A stretch of DNA of 64,000 nucleotides from Bacillota bacterium (GTDB taxonomy: Bacteria; Bacillota; Clostridia; Christensenellales; SZUA-584): positions 21,202-85,201 of the forward strand of contig JAEWQS010000189.1 of assembly GCA_023399095.1 (NCBI GenBank), written 5' to 3'. Shown here in pieces: positions 35,656-46,273 of this stretch (positions are counted from its first letter, which is position 1; every line of letters begins with the position of its first letter). Under the pieces are notes generated by a model. That model saw only the letters and a list, made by a program, of their open reading frames with translations. It made no database searches and was not told the origin of the DNA. A program made the position numbers and the translations under genes.

Positions 35656-36730
35656 AGGTTTAAAGAAATTAATGAGGTCTCAATTGATTATCCCGTTGTT
35701 TGCGCTTTTTTTGATCATTGTTTTTAATTTGATCAGGGATGTTGGATTTTTTTCTTTAACCGTTACAACCAACAACGATGGAAACACCGTTCTTTCAGGA
35801 AATATAATCAGTATTCTAAACGGCGCATCTGAGCTTGCTATTTTGGCAATCGGTATGACGCTGGTCACCGCATCGTCGAGAGGACAGGATATCAGCGTTG
35901 GTGCAGCGGTGGCCATAGCGGGCAGTGTTTTTATGAGGGTGCTTCGTGAGAATCAAATTACCATGCCAATTATTCTTCTCGCCTTTTTGGCAAGCTGTGT
36001 GGTTGCCATTATTTTCGGCGCATTCAACGGCACGTTGGTTGCCGTATTCAAGATTTTGCCGATGATTGCGACATTGATACTGTTTACTGCGGGACGACCT
36101 ATCGCGTATTGGATAAACGGCGGGGCCACGCCGACTGTTGACAGCCCACTGCTGGGGAATATCGGCAGTTTTATTCCGGGTATCCCCATACCTACACCCA
36201 TTATTATTGTAATAGTTTTCGGTGTGTTGGTTTCCCTTATATTAAGGTTCACCAATCTCGGGTTATACACACAAGCGGTTGGAATTAACGAAAAATCCGC
36301 CCGCCTAAACGGAATTAACGTTGTTTGGATGAAACTATTATCGTTTATAATACTGGGTGTTTGCGTTGCTATAGCGGGAACAATCAGCGTCAGCAGAATG
36401 GGACTTATCAACCATGAAACCATTCTTTTGGATATTGAAATGGATGCTATTTTGGCTGTTGCTATCGGAGGCAATGCGCTAAGCGGCGGAAAATTCAGCT
36501 TAACCGGTTCTGTGATCGGGGCATACATTATTCAGGCGTTGACAATTACGTTATATGCCATGAAGGTTCCTTCAACGGCGGTAAAGGCCTATAAGGCCAT
36601 TGTTATTATAGCCATCGTTGTGATTAGTTCGCCCATTGTAAAAGAATATGCCATTCAGCTGCGCGATAAGCTGTTTAAAAAATCGACGAAAGTAGCAGAG
36701 AATTACATCGATGGTGGTAAAAGCCTGTAG
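35648..36730 (+). CDS. Furanose ABC transporter permease 1 (YtfT-like)
   Basis: A 360-residue permease with about 9-10 hydrophobic segments (LIIPLFALFLIIVFNLIRDV, AILAIGMTLVTAS, GQDISVGAAVA). Family marker YTQAVGINEKSARLNGINV is present. It is coupled to the ATPase gene. A diverged copy of its own 3' end lies right after it (36747-36842). Confidence 0.93.
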   Translation: MAKGLKKLMRSQLIIPLFALFLIIVFNLIRDVGFFSLTVTTNNDGNTVLSGNIISILNGASELAILAIGMTLVTASSRGQDISVGAAVAIAGSVFMRVLRENQITMPIILLAFLASCVVAIIFGAFNGTLVAVFKILPMIATLILFTAGRPIAYWINGGATPTVDSPLLGNIGSFIPGIPIPTPIIIVIVFGVLVSLILRFTNLGLYTQAVGINEKSARLNGINVVWMKLLSFIILGVCVAIAGTISVSRMGLINHETILLDIEMDAILAVAIGGNALSGGKFSLTGSVIGAYIIQALTITLYAMKVPSTAVKAYKAIVIIAIVVISSPIVKEYAIQLRDKLFKKSTKVAENYIDGGKSL

Positions 36731-36746
36731 GGCAATTGGTAATATG

Positions 36747-36842
36747 GCCATCGTTGTCAATGGTTCGTCAATTGTAAAAGAGTAGCCTTTCAGCTGCGCA
36801 ACAAGCTGTTTAAAAAACCGATGAAGTTAACGGAGAAGAATA
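36747..36842 (+). pseudogene. Diverged duplicate of the YtfT 3' end in the gap between the permease genes
   Basis: The sequence from GCCATCGTTGT (36747) on matches the permease 3' end from GCCATCGTTGT (36611) along about 95 bp, with roughly three quarters of bases the same. Shared blocks include ATTGTAAAAGA, TTCAGCTGCGC and AAGCTGTTTAAAAAA. The copy has a TAG inside the frame and no start. It is a remnant of a local duplication, now reused as the leader and ribosome site of the next permease. Confidence 0.7.
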
Positions 36843-36844
36843 AT

Positions 36845-37975
36845 ATGACAAGTAAAAGAGGTCTATTTGCCGGGATGCCGGGGAAAAAACGCAAGGAGCC
36901 AATTTCCAACACCAATTTGCTCTTGACCATAACAATTTGCACCTTCATTGGCATGTACGTACTTGCAATGCTTGTCTGGGGTGGCGGTTTCTTGAATCCT
37001 CAGCAGTTTCTTGATATTTTCAATAACAATGCGTTCTTGATTGTGATTTCCTGCGGACTGACTATCGTGATGATCGCAGGTGGCATCGATATTTCAGTGG
37101 GCGGCATAACCGCGCTGGTGACCATGGCTTGCGTTGTTTATCTGGATGACCATGGCGGCAGCGTCATAGGCTCGGTGGGTTTGGCTTTGGGTATAGGGAT
37201 AGCGTTCGGATTGATTCAGGGAACGTTGATAGCTTATTTGGATATTCAGCCCTTTATTGTCTCTTTAGCGGGCATGTTCTTTGCAAAAGGTCTGACAACC
37301 ATCGTCAGCGCTGCTCCGCGCACAGCGGTACATGAGGCCTTCATGGCCCTTAAGGATTTCCGTATCGTTATTCCGGGTATCGGTTCATATGGAAAAACCG
37401 GCAATTTTATTCCCGCCAAAATTGAGCTCGGCGTTGTGGTCGCTATCGCTATTGTATTGATTATATTCATTATTCTCAAATGGACGCGATTCGGTCGCAA
37501 CCTCTACGCGGTGGGCGGTAACAAACAAAGCGCGTTAATGCTCGGCATCAACGTCAAACGCACAAAATTCTATTCCTATTTGCTGTGCGGGTTGTTAGCC
37601 GGAATCGGCGGCTATGTCTATATGCTGCACACAGGGGCAGGGAACGCCTCCAATGCAACCGCCGCAGAAATGCAAGCGATTGCATCTGCCATTATCGGCG
37701 GGACATTATTAACCGGCGGCGTTGGCAATGTTATCGGTACGCTTTTCGGGGTGCTTTCGTTAAAGACAATCAGCAATATTGTGATTGCTTCGGGGCTTAG
37801 GGAGCCATATTGGCAGAGCATTACTATCGGGCTCATGCTGTGCTTCTTTATTTTGCTTCAGAGCGTCGTTCTCGCGCTTCGTGATAAGGGCGGCTTTAAG
37901 TCGGTGCTGCCGGAATGGATGATGTTTAAAAGCAGGAAAAGAAGCGAAGATAGCGCGAAGGATATGACCTCTTAA
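36845..37975 (+). CDS. Furanose ABC transporter permease 2 (YjfF-like)
   Basis: A permease of about 376 residues with about 9-10 hydrophobic segments. It carries VMIAGGIDISVGGITALVTM and RNLYAVGGNKQSALMLGINV, family markers of YjfF/RbsC. I chose ATG 36845, with GGAGAAG 7-8 nt upstream; an ATG at 36821 would start in the duplicated remnant. It closes the transporter gene set. Confidence 0.9.
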   Translation: MTSKRGLFAGMPGKKRKEPISNTNLLLTITICTFIGMYVLAMLVWGGGFLNPQQFLDIFNNNAFLIVISCGLTIVMIAGGIDISVGGITALVTMACVVYLDDHGGSVIGSVGLALGIGIAFGLIQGTLIAYLDIQPFIVSLAGMFFAKGLTTIVSAAPRTAVHEAFMALKDFRIVIPGIGSYGKTGNFIPAKIELGVVVAIAIVLIIFIILKWTRFGRNLYAVGGNKQSALMLGINVKRTKFYSYLLCGLLAGIGGYVYMLHTGAGNASNATAAEMQAIASAIIGGTLLTGGVGNVIGTLFGVLSLKTISNIVIASGLREPYWQSITIGLMLCFFILLQSVVLALRDKGGFKSVLPEWMMFKSRKRSEDSAKDMTS

Positions 37976-38100
37976 TAATAACGATCTGTTATGCGATCAT
38001 TTCGCGTGTGTTCCGGCATTTTCTGAAGATATCATAAAAACATATAAGCTGTATGCGGCATTTGATTCCTCCCGCGCGTGTTTACGGCACAGCTAGGCGC

Positions 38101-38124
38101 AAGGCTGGGTACCCCCCAGCTTTG
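38101..38124 (+). terminator. Hairpin between the transporter and araB
   Basis: AAGGCTGGG and CCCCAGCTTT form a GC-rich stem around a short loop with TTTG following, 125 bp after the permease stop. It probably ends or attenuates transcription of the transporter genes. Confidence 0.5.
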
Positions 38125-38203
38125 TGTAGTTAAAAAACAAACAGATGTGCGAGAAACACGAAAAAATCGGATATAAACGCTATCGGCTTGGGCATTGCTA
38201 TTG

Positions 38204-38209
38204 TATAAT
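38204..38209 (+). promoter_or_regulatory. Candidate -10 box for the araBAD operon
   Basis: TATAAT lies 32 bp before the araB-like start. No good -35 hexamer is found 16-18 bp upstream, so an activator may be required. The YesN regulator nearby is a candidate. Confidence 0.4.
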
Positions 38210-38240
38210 AGACAGAAAGCCCCATTAATAAGGAGGACGT

Positions 38241-39833
38241 ATGGATAATCATCTCGACAAAAGCGCAATTATGAATGGCGACACATACCTAGGAATTGAG
38301 CTTGGGTCCACGCGCATCAAGGCCGTGTTGATCGATAACACGCACAGACAGATCGCGTCGGGCGGTCATACGTGGGAAAACAAGCTTGAAGACGGCATCT
38401 GGACGTACTCGCTTGACGATATCTGGACAGGTATCCGCGACTGTTACGCACAGATGGCTAAAGACGTGAACGACAAATATGGCTTACAGCTCGATACCGT
38501 CGGTGCAATCGGCGTTTCAGCCATGATGCACGGGTACATGGCATTTGATAAAGACGATAACTTGCTTGTGCCGTTCCGCACATGGCGCAACACCATCACG
38601 GGCGAGGCATCGGAAAAACTCACGGAACTATTCGGATTCCATGTGCCGCAGCGCTGGAGCATTGCGCACCTGTATCAGGCAATCCTCAATGGCGAACCGC
38701 ATGTGAAGGATTTAAGCTTCCTCACCACACTCGCTGGATATATCCACTGGCAATTGACAGGGGAGAAGGTGCTGGGCATCGGAGACGCGTCAGGCATGTT
38801 CCCGATTGACGACGCCACAAGGCAATACGACAGCGACATGATAAGCAAGTTTGATAAACTGACTGCGGATGTGCCATGGACGCTTTCAGATATTCTGCCG
38901 GGGATTTTGCCCGCGGGCGATAAAGCGGGGACGCTGACAGAGCAAGGCGCAAAGCGGCTCGACCCGAGCGGCGCTCTCAAAGCGGGTATCCCGATGTGTC
39001 CGCCCGAAGGCGACGCGGGCACCGGTATGGTGGCGACCAACAGCGTGCGCATGCGTACAGGCAACGTCAGCGCAGGCACCAGCGTATTTGCCATGATTGT
39101 GCTGGAAAAATCGCTGTCCAAAGTTTATCCGGAGATCGATATGGTCACCACACCTGCCGGTGATGCCGTGGCGATGGTGCACTGCAACAACTGCCTGGGT
39201 GACCTCGACGCATGGGTCAAGCTGCTCGGCGAAGCAGCCAAATTGCTTGGCGCGCAGTTTGATACCAAAACGCTTTATAGCAAGCTCTTAAATAACGCGC
39301 TTAACGGCGCCTCAGACTGCGACGGCCTGCTCTCATATAATTACATCTCGGGTGAACATGTGACGGACTTCACGCAAGGACGGCCGCTGTTCACACGCAC
39401 ACCGGATGGCGAGTTTAATCTGGCGGGCTTCATGCGCACACACCTGTATTCGGCCGTGGCCTCGCTGAAAATCGGCATTAAGATACTGCTGGAAGATGAG
39501 GGCGCCGCGCTCGATTCCATTACAGGACACGGCGGCTTCTTCAAGGATGCCAACGTTGGCCAGCGGATCATGTCTGCGGCGATGGGCGCACCTGTGACCG
39601 TTATGGCGACAGCCGGTGAAGGCGGGCCGTGGGGTATGGCGGTGCTTGCGGCGTATATGATGAATAAACAAGGCGGGACGCTTCCAGATTATCTGAGCAG
39701 CCGCGTGTTCGCAGACGCAGAATGCACAACTGTGAAGTCGAACGAAAAGGACATCGCGGGATTTGCGGTGTTTATGGAGAGGTATCAAGCCGGTCTGGCT
39801 GTAGAGCGGTCGGCTGTTGAGACGTTACGATAG
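38241..39833 (+). CDS. araB: FGGY kinase, probable L-ribulokinase
   Basis: A 530-residue FGGY kinase ([18 protein letters not shown] at the N-terminus, then [19 protein letters not shown] and [15 protein letters not shown]). It precedes araA and araD, so the substrate is almost certainly L-ribulose. It belongs to a clostridial subgroup that differs from E. coli AraB, and its assignment rests mainly on context. It has a strong ribosome site (AGGAGG). Its end is followed 19 bp later by the araA start. Confidence 0.8.
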   Translation: MDNHLDKSAIMNGDTYLGIELGSTRIKAVLIDNTHRQIASGGHTWENKLEDGIWTYSLDDIWTGIRDCYAQMAKDVNDKYGLQLDTVGAIGVSAMMHGYMAFDKDDNLLVPFRTWRNTITGEASEKLTELFGFHVPQRWSIAHLYQAILNGEPHVKDLSFLTTLAGYIHWQLTGEKVLGIGDASGMFPIDDATRQYDSDMISKFDKLTADVPWTLSDILPGILPAGDKAGTLTEQGAKRLDPSGALKAGIPMCPPEGDAGTGMVATNSVRMRTGNVSAGTSVFAMIVLEKSLSKVYPEIDMVTTPAGDAVAMVHCNNCLGDLDAWVKLLGEAAKLLGAQFDTKTLYSKLLNNALNGASDCDGLLSYNYISGEHVTDFTQGRPLFTRTPDGEFNLAGFMRTHLYSAVASLKIGIKILLEDEGAALDSITGHGGFFKDANVGQRIMSAAMGAPVTVMATAGEGGPWGMAVLAAYMMNKQGGTLPDYLSSRVFADAECTTVKSNEKDIAGFAVFMERYQAGLAVERSAVETLR

Positions 39834-39852
39834 AAGAAAAGGAGAAAAACTC

Positions 39853-41313
39853 ATGGCATATAAGTTTTGGTTTGTTGTCGGGTCACAGCATCTGTACGGC
39901 CCTGAGGTATTAAAAGAAGTTGCCGCTCACGCACAAACAATGGCGGATGGCTTCAACGCGGATAAAAACATACCGTTTGAGGTAATTAGTAAAGGCGTGG
40001 TGACCACACCGGACGAGGTCAAAGAGGTGTGCGTCGCGGCCAACAGCGACAGCGAATGCGCAGGTGTGATCACATGGATGCACACGTTCTCGCCGAGCAA
40101 GATGTGGATCGGCGGCCTGAACATTCTTAATAAGCCATATCTGCACATTAACACGCAGTTCAACAAGAACCTGCCGTACGACACCATCGATATGAACTTC
40201 ATGAACACCAATCAGTCGGCGCACGGCGACAGGGAACACGGCTTCATCACGTCACGGCTCAGATTGAAGAGAAAAATTATCTGCGGTTACTGGGAAGACG
40301 CAACGTTCACAAGCCGTGTCGGCGGCTGGATGAGAAGCGCGGTGGGTGCGATGACCAGCAAGAGCTTAAAAGTGATGCGCCTCGGCGACAACATGCGCTA
40401 CGTGGCGGTGACAGAGGGCGATAAGGTGCAGGCCGAGAAAGACCTGGGCTGGAGCGTCAACACGTACGGCGTGGGCGGCTTGGTGGAAAAGGTCAATGCT
40501 GTGACAGACGCGCAGGTGGATGCAAAGATTGATGAGTATAAAAGCAAATATGAAATAAAGACGGATAACATGGACGCGGTGAAGTATCAGGCGAAGCTCG
40601 AAATCGCGTTGGAACAGATGCTCGAATCGGGCGGATTCAGCGCCTACACGAACAGCTTCGAAGACCTGTTTGGTTTGGAGCAGCTGCCGGGTCTTGCGTC
40701 GCAGAATCTCATGGGCAAAGGTATCGGCTTCGGTGCTGAGGGCGACTGGAAGCAGGCGGCCTTGCAGGCCATCATCAGCGCGATGTCGCAGGGACTCACC
40801 AAGGGCTATTCTTTCATTGAGGACTATACCTATCACTTTGAAGATGGCAATGAGGCGGTGCTGGGCGCGCATATGCTCGAGATATCGCCCGCGATCGCGA
40901 AGGAGAAACCCGCGATTGAGGTGCATCCGCTGGGTATCGGCGGCAAAGCAGATCCCGCGCGTCTCGTGTTTGAAGGCAAGGATGGCGACGCGATACTCGT
41001 GACACTTGTCGATATGGGCGGACGGTTCCGCATGATCGTACACGATGTCAAGGCGATATCGCCGATGCAGAAGATGCCGAACCTGCCGGTGGCCAGCGTG
41101 ATGTGGCGGCCCATGCCCGACATGATTACGGGCAACGAAGCGTGGATACGCTGCGGCGGCACGCATCACAGCGTGATATCGTACGACCTGACAGCGGAGA
41201 ACATGGCGGATTTCGCTGAGATTCTCGGCATCGAGTTCGTACATATCGGCAAGGATACGACGATTGACGGCATTAAGACAAAGCTCGCATTAGGCGACGT
41301 CATCTGGGGTTAG
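39853..41313 (+). CDS. araA: L-arabinose isomerase
   Basis: A 486-residue isomerase opening with [20 protein letters not shown]. It has [10 protein letters not shown] in the form [15 protein letters not shown] and the C-terminal [13 protein letters not shown]. It converts L-arabinose to L-ribulose with a divalent metal. The ATG at 39853 has AGGAG upstream. An in-frame start at 39817 lies inside the kinase gene and is not used. Confidence 0.97.
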   Translation: MAYKFWFVVGSQHLYGPEVLKEVAAHAQTMADGFNADKNIPFEVISKGVVTTPDEVKEVCVAANSDSECAGVITWMHTFSPSKMWIGGLNILNKPYLHINTQFNKNLPYDTIDMNFMNTNQSAHGDREHGFITSRLRLKRKIICGYWEDATFTSRVGGWMRSAVGAMTSKSLKVMRLGDNMRYVAVTEGDKVQAEKDLGWSVNTYGVGGLVEKVNAVTDAQVDAKIDEYKSKYEIKTDNMDAVKYQAKLEIALEQMLESGGFSAYTNSFEDLFGLEQLPGLASQNLMGKGIGFGAEGDWKQAALQAIISAMSQGLTKGYSFIEDYTYHFEDGNEAVLGAHMLEISPAIAKEKPAIEVHPLGIGGKADPARLVFEGKDGDAILVTLVDMGGRFRMIVHDVKAISPMQKMPNLPVASVMWRPMPDMITGNEAWIRCGGTHHSVISYDLTAENMADFAEILGIEFVHIGKDTTIDGIKTKLALGDVIWG

Positions 41314-41317
41314 GCAT

Positions 41318-42010
41318 ATGCTTGAGAAACTCAAAGAAGAAGTCCTGAAAGCCAACCTCGATCTCGTGAAATACGGACTCGTACTGCTGACATGGGGCAA
41401 CGTGAGTGCGTACGACGAGGAGACGGGATACGTGGTGATTAAGCCGAGCGGCGTGAGCTACGACACAATGACTGCCGATGACATGGTCGTGGTTGACCTT
41501 AATGGCAACAGGGTGGAAGGGACGCTGAACCCGTCGTCGGACACCCCGACGCATGTGGAGCTGTATAAGGCGTTCAAGGGCGTGAAGGCAGTTGTGCATA
41601 CGCATTCCAAGTGGGCGACGAGCTGGGCGCAGGCCAACAAGGACATCCCCGCTCTTGGAACCACGCACGCGGATAACTTCTACGGCGCAATCCCGTGCAC
41701 GCGGCGCATGACGGACGCGGAGATCAAGGGCGCTTACGAAAAGGAAACGGGCAGCGTGATCATACAGACGTTTGAAGAACGCGGCATTGACTCGTTGCAG
41801 GTGGGGGCTGTGATCGTGGCGAACCACGGGCCGTTTAGCTGGGGCACGTCTTGCACCAAGGCGGTGGAGAATGCTGTCGTGATGGAGTATATCGCTGAAA
41901 TGGCGTATATTGCGACGGATATTAACCCAGATGCCAATTTGCAGCAGACGCTGCTCGACAAGCATTTCTTGCGCAAACACGGCAAGAACGCGTATTACGG
42001 ACAGAAATAG
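41318..42010 (+). CDS. araD: L-ribulose-5-phosphate 4-epimerase
   Basis: A 230-residue class II aldolase/epimerase family protein. [32 protein letters not shown] and NHGPFSWG carry the metal-binding histidines. It makes D-xylulose 5-phosphate from L-ribulose 5-phosphate, linking arabinose to the pentose phosphate route. It starts 4 bp after araA. The ribosome site (GGGGTTAGG) is weak. The converging glycosyltransferase gene ends 17 bp downstream. Confidence 0.95.
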   Translation: MLEKLKEEVLKANLDLVKYGLVLLTWGNVSAYDEETGYVVIKPSGVSYDTMTADDMVVVDLNGNRVEGTLNPSSDTPTHVELYKAFKGVKAVVHTHSKWATSWAQANKDIPALGTTHADNFYGAIPCTRRMTDAEIKGAYEKETGSVIIQTFEERGIDSLQVGAVIVANHGPFSWGTSCTKAVENAVVMEYIAEMAYIATDINPDANLQQTLLDKHFLRKHGKNAYYGQK

Positions 42011-42027
42011 ATATTAAATATACTCTT

Positions 42028-43122
42028 TTAAAAATCGGACTTGAACGATAAAAGCCTTTTGAAGAATCCTGCAATTTTCCTAAAGCAGGATTTTTCTATA
42101 CCAACAATCTGTTTGCGGCATGCGTCAAGATCTTCTTTGGTTTGTTCATAATCTGAAACGCGTTTTTTTAAATTTTCGATAATGGATTCCATGCCTGCAA
42201 GAATCTTTTCCAGATATGCGTATTGGTATGGCTGCGGATTTGTATACTTAAGAGAAATGGGTTCTTTTAAAAAATCGGTACGGAACGGTTCTGTTTCAAC
42301 GGGCTCCTGTGAATCAACGTCCGTTTCAAAAATCCCGGAATAAAACAGGCTAAAGCGCCTGACCAGCTTAGAATCTGCCAATTGTAATTTTTTAATTGCA
42401 TCATACATGATGTTCCAATGCAGTCCGCAATTGTTTCTGTTTAAGGAAGCTTTATAATTCAGCTCTCCGATAATGACTTTTGCCAACATCTGTTCGACGC
42501 TTCTGAAAGGATAGTGCGCCGAAAGAAGACTGGCCGAAAGCTCTGTGTTGGGATGCGGATCCGCATCGAATTCAATGTGATGGTGGCCGATGCTTATTTT
42601 TGCTCGGCTGCCAAAGTAGAGCTTTCTGCTCAAAAGAGTTTTGACCATTCGCTTTTCCTTTGGATTTCGGAGGAATGACTGGAATTGATACGGCATAAAA
42701 ACGGAACGATCGGATGGAGGCTCTTCGAAGATATAGGTTCGGGAGTAGATCCGGTAATCAACGGATTCATCCAATTTTTCGATCTCGACTCTTGGATCTG
42801 AATAATCCGGGCAAAACAAAAATTCATCCGCATCCAGAGGTATGACCCAGTCGGCTCCGCGTTCTTCAAACGCCATCCGGGCAAGATCGTTAAAAACATC
42901 AAATTGATATCTGCCAAAATCGCTTGTGCCGGACAGCGGTGTTTCAAAAGGGACTATTTGCAAGCCTTCTGTAATCAACTGTTTTATAATCCAGCCGGTG
43001 TGATCCACGCTGTTGTCGTCCCTGATCAACAGGCCGTCGCAATATTGCAAGGTGTATCTGCAGAAGGATTCAATGATATCTTCCTCATTTCTTACCATTG
43101 AAACCGCCCATATATTTTTCAT
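42028..43122 (-). CDS. Glycosyltransferase family 2-like protein
   Basis: A 364-residue protein. The N-terminus MKNIWAVSMVRNEEDIIESF, with LIRDDNSVDHTG and WVIPLDADEFLF (a DxD-type metal motif), is typical of the GT2-like group that handles 'glycosyl transferase family 2' with a long acceptor domain. The C-terminal 60 residues are a charged coiled coil followed by a basic tail, perhaps for membrane contact. It converges on araD and is unlike its neighbours in strand and function. A role in cell-surface glycan synthesis is likely. Confidence 0.75.
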   Translation of the reverse strand: MKNIWAVSMVRNEEDIIESFCRYTLQYCDGLLIRDDNSVDHTGWIIKQLITEGLQIVPFETPLSGTSDFGRYQFDVFNDLARMAFEERGADWVIPLDADEFLFCPDYSDPRVEIEKLDESVDYRIYSRTYIFEEPPSDRSVFMPYQFQSFLRNPKEKRMVKTLLSRKLYFGSRAKISIGHHHIEFDADPHPNTELSASLLSAHYPFRSVEQMLAKVIIGELNYKASLNRNNCGLHWNIMYDAIKKLQLADSKLVRRFSLFYSGIFETDVDSQEPVETEPFRTDFLKEPISLKYTNPQPYQYAYLEKILAGMESIIENLKKRVSDYEQTKEDLDACRKQIVGIEKSCFRKIAGFFKRLLSFKSDF

Positions 43123-43394
43123 TTTTATCTCCTTCGTTGGCTTTGCTTATTCACATTGTTTATAGTTCCAGATATTAATCCAGACAGGCCTAACCCTGGA
43201 TATCCATCCATAATCAATGTATTCTTATGCTTTCGGTCATATATGTGTGTATTTTCTATGAAAGTACGAAAGAATATAATTCCAACAAATTCGATACGTC
43301 TTCAAGGCAGCTTTGCGCATATTGCATATTGATATATGTTACGATATATTATTCTATGTAATCATCTTATTTTTCATAGCTGAGAGGTATAAAT

Positions 43395-44216
43395 ATGGCG
43401 AAAAGAGACGGGCGCGTTGTAAAGGTGCATGCATTGAACGCGATGTTTCCCTATATGATGCGCAGCAGGACAGAATCACTCGTTTATTTCAGTACAGCTC
43501 TCGATGTTGAAAACCTATTAGCATACATCGATAAAAAGAAAGCCGAAGGCGTCGAGCTCAAATTTTTTCAGTTGTTTGTTGCCTCCATTGTGAAGCTCTT
43601 AAAGGAGCGTCCGCACCTCAATCGGTTCGTATCGGGCAGGAAACTATATCAACGTAACGATATCAAGGTGTCTTTCATCGCTAAGAAGGCGGCCTCGGAC
43701 GAAAGCGAGGAGACAAATGTCTCGCTCACTTTCAACGAAAAAACGGCTTTTCAGGATGTCATAGACAAGCTCAAAAGGGACATCAAAGTTGCCAAGTCTG
43801 ATAATGAGAAGAAGGACGACGACGCAGTGATCGAAACGCTCATGAAGCTGCCGCGTTTCTTGCTGCGTATGCTTTTCGCGTTTTTGCGCTGGATGGATTT
43901 TTATTTCAATATGCCCAAAATGTTTGCGGATGTGGACCCGCTGCGCTGCAGCGTTTATATTGCCAATCTTGGGAGCATCGGTATTCAGGCGCCGTTCCAC
44001 CACCTGTTTGAATGGGGGAACTGCTCTATGTTTATCGCCATCGGTAGAATTGGGTACATACCCGTGGCGCTGGAGGACGGTACGCTGACTTCCAGAAAAA
44101 TGGTTGAGGTGAAAGTCACGTTGGACGAACGGATCGCTGATGGTTTTTACTTTGCGCGCTCCCTTGAGCTCATGGAAAGTTACCTAAAGAATCCGGAATG
44201 CCTTGAGACTTTGTGA
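43395..44216 (+). CDS. 2-oxoacid-dehydrogenase acyltransferase (E2)-like protein
   Basis: A 273-residue protein of the chloramphenicol-acetyltransferase/E2 fold (FFQLFVASIVKLLKERPHLN, and near the C-terminus VKVTLDERIADGFYFARSLE). In true E2 enzymes the catalytic motif is HRxxDG; here it is ERIADG, with Glu in place of the catalytic His. The lipoyl and binding domains are absent. It is followed 14 bp later by a CoA ligase gene, so it may transfer or bind an acyl group made by that ligase. Its function is not known. Confidence 0.65.
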   Translation: MAKRDGRVVKVHALNAMFPYMMRSRTESLVYFSTALDVENLLAYIDKKKAEGVELKFFQLFVASIVKLLKERPHLNRFVSGRKLYQRNDIKVSFIAKKAASDESEETNVSLTFNEKTAFQDVIDKLKRDIKVAKSDNEKKDDDAVIETLMKLPRFLLRMLFAFLRWMDFYFNMPKMFADVDPLRCSVYIANLGSIGIQAPFHHLFEWGNCSMFIAIGRIGYIPVALEDGTLTSRKMVEVKVTLDERIADGFYFARSLELMESYLKNPECLETL

Positions 44217-44230
44217 GTGAGGTGGATTAA

Positions 44231-45964
44231 ATGGATAATGGAATATACAGAGGAAACAGAATCAAGAAGCCATGGCTGAAATTATACGGAGACATTCCCG
44301 AATTTACGGAAGTCCCCGACCTGACGATGTACGAGCTGCTACGGGATACCGCGCTGAAATATCCAAGCAAGACCGCCATCGGCTACATGGGAGCGAAGAT
44401 ATCTTTTGGAAAGCTTCTGTCAATGATCGACCAATGCGCCGCTTCTTTTTCGGCCTACGGGATCAAGCCGGGCCAATGCGTATTGCTTTCGATGCCAAAC
44501 ATCCCAAATGCGCTCTTCCTTTTTTATGCATTAAATAAGATCGGGGCACGCGTCGCCATGACACACCCCCTTTACACCGCAAGTGAGCTTGCGCATTTTG
44601 TCAAGGAGACAGACAGCGTCTGGTGCGTCACGGTGGACATGTTCTACGACCGATTCAAGGATATCCTTCGCTCAGACCAAAAGCTTCTCGTTACGAAGAT
44701 ATCGGACTTCCTGCCCGGTTCCAAGAAGGTGCTTTTTAATATCATGAAAGGCAGCAAGCTCCCCGAAGACGACAGGGTGGTTTTCTGGAAGGACTTCCTT
44801 AAGAAAACCAACGGGGCAGAATCCCCTTACGAGCGGGACATCAATCCCAAGGACGGTGCGGTCGTGCTGTTTTCCGGCGGTACGACGAACATGCCCAAGG
44901 GCATACTGTTGTCCTCCTACAATTTCAACGCGCTATCGGCGATCATCGCTCCTTTCGCTGAGTTCACCAAGGACGACAGCGTCATCGCGATCCTTCCGGT
45001 CTTTCACGGATTCGGCCTTGGGATTTGCATACACTCGATTCTTTGCAACGGCGGAACGATTTTCCTTGAACCCAAGTTCGGCACGAAGATTTACATCGAC
45101 AGCTTAAGGAAGCATCAGCCGACGTTCATCGCGGGCGTGCCCACAATGTTTGAGGCCATGCTGCGAGATAAGAATTTTGACAAGGTTCGCTTCGACCGCT
45201 TAAAGGCCATTTACAGCGGCGGCGACAGCTTATCTCCGGAGCTCAAGGCGCGTTTTGACGAGCGGCTCAAAAGCCAAGGCAGCAAGGTAGAGCTTGCTGA
45301 AGGGTACGGCCTCACTGAAACCGTGACAGGCTGTGTGCTGACACCTCCCAATCTTTATCGGAAGGGCGCTATAGGCATTCCCATGCCGGGCATGCTCGCC
45401 AAGATTGTGGATATGGAGACAAAGGAAGAGCTGCCATATGGCGAGGCCGGAGAAATCGCGCTTTCTGGCCCCACGCTGATGCTGGAATACATAAACAACC
45501 CCGAGGAAACCGACAAGACCATCCGGACGGACGAAAACGTCATTAGATGGCTCTATACAGGCGACATCGGTTTCATGGATGAAGACGGTTACCTTTATTT
45601 TAAAAGCAGGGAGAAGCGCATGCTCAAGGTATCCGGCGTGAACGTTTATCCCATGCAGGTGGAGCAAGTGCTCGAAGCGCATGAGCTTGTGTTCAGGTCG
45701 TGCGTTGTGGGCGTGCCGGACGATTATCAGATGACAAGCGTCAAGGCATACGTCGTTCTGGAGGACCCGTCGCTGGCTTCGGACGAAACCAAGAAGGTTC
45801 TTTTGAAGCACTGTAGCAAGCACCTTATTAAATGGAGCGTGCCGCGTGCCATTGAGTTTCGCGACAAGCTTCCGACCACGCTTGTGGGCAAGGTGGAGTA
45901 CAGCACGCTGGAAAAATCCCGTATAACGGCTGAGGACTTAGCGCTTGAGGGTGCCGACGCGTAA
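44231..45964 (+). CDS. AMP-dependent acyl-CoA synthetase/ligase
   Basis: A 577-residue adenylate-forming enzyme. The P-loop-like motif is VVLFSGGTTNMPKGILLSSY, followed by GYGLTETVTG and YTGDIGFMDEDGYLYFKSRE, with the catalytic Lys in KVEYS near the C-terminus. It activates a carboxylic acid (likely a fatty acid) as acyl-CoA. The partner is the acyltransferase-like gene upstream. A perfect hairpin follows at 46046. Confidence 0.9.
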   Translation: MDNGIYRGNRIKKPWLKLYGDIPEFTEVPDLTMYELLRDTALKYPSKTAIGYMGAKISFGKLLSMIDQCAASFSAYGIKPGQCVLLSMPNIPNALFLFYALNKIGARVAMTHPLYTASELAHFVKETDSVWCVTVDMFYDRFKDILRSDQKLLVTKISDFLPGSKKVLFNIMKGSKLPEDDRVVFWKDFLKKTNGAESPYERDINPKDGAVVLFSGGTTNMPKGILLSSYNFNALSAIIAPFAEFTKDDSVIAILPVFHGFGLGICIHSILCNGGTIFLEPKFGTKIYIDSLRKHQPTFIAGVPTMFEAMLRDKNFDKVRFDRLKAIYSGGDSLSPELKARFDERLKSQGSKVELAEGYGLTETVTGCVLTPPNLYRKGAIGIPMPGMLAKIVDMETKEELPYGEAGEIALSGPTLMLEYINNPEETDKTIRTDENVIRWLYTGDIGFMDEDGYLYFKSREKRMLKVSGVNVYPMQVEQVLEAHELVFRSCVVGVPDDYQMTSVKAYVVLEDPSLASDETKKVLLKHCSKHLIKWSVPRAIEFRDKLPTTLVGKVEYSTLEKSRITAEDLALEGADA

Positions 45965-46045
45965 TGAGGGCGCGGTGATATAGAATCAAACATTTAAAAT
46001 ATAAAGGTTGTATCTAAAAGAAAATTGATTAAAAAGGCAGAAAAT

Positions 46046-46071
46046 AAGCGGAAGTAAAGCTACTTCCGCTT
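46046..46071 (+). terminator. Terminator hairpin after the acyl-CoA ligase
   Basis: A perfect 11-bp stem (AAGCGGAAGTA pairing with TACTTCCGCTT), 82 bp after the stop. Its last 21 bases recur, with two changes, at 46226-46246 on the far side of the intergenic element described at 46072. Confidence 0.75.
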
Positions 46072-46225
46072 CAGACTGTCAAAAAAGTCTTTAAATATAA
46101 TTCGTGGACAAGACGGGCTGTGCCCGCGCAGCCCACACCTTGCGGTTTTGCGCAGTTTCGAATCTATGAGGCACAAGCAAAACCGGAAAACTGGCGGAAA
46201 ACCGTAGGTATTTCGACAAGCTCAA
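46072..46225. repeat. Dispersed intergenic element, copy 1
   Basis: About 154 bp, clearly related to the copies at 53057 and 60769. Shared blocks include TATAATTCGTGG, AAGACGGG, GCGCAGCCCACACCTTGCGG, CAAAACCGG, AACTGGCGG and TTTCGACAAGCTC. It is rich in inverted repeats (CGGGC...GCCCG; CGGTTTTG...CAAAACCG). The ends are imperfect inverted repeats: CAGACTGTCAAAAAA at the left and TTTCGACAAGCTC at the right. It is flanked by a 21-bp imperfect direct repeat from the terminator. No transposase is present. Confidence 0.8.
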
Positions 46226-46273
46226 GAAGTAAAGCTGCCTCCGCTTATTCCTTAATACAAAGAGAATCAACAA

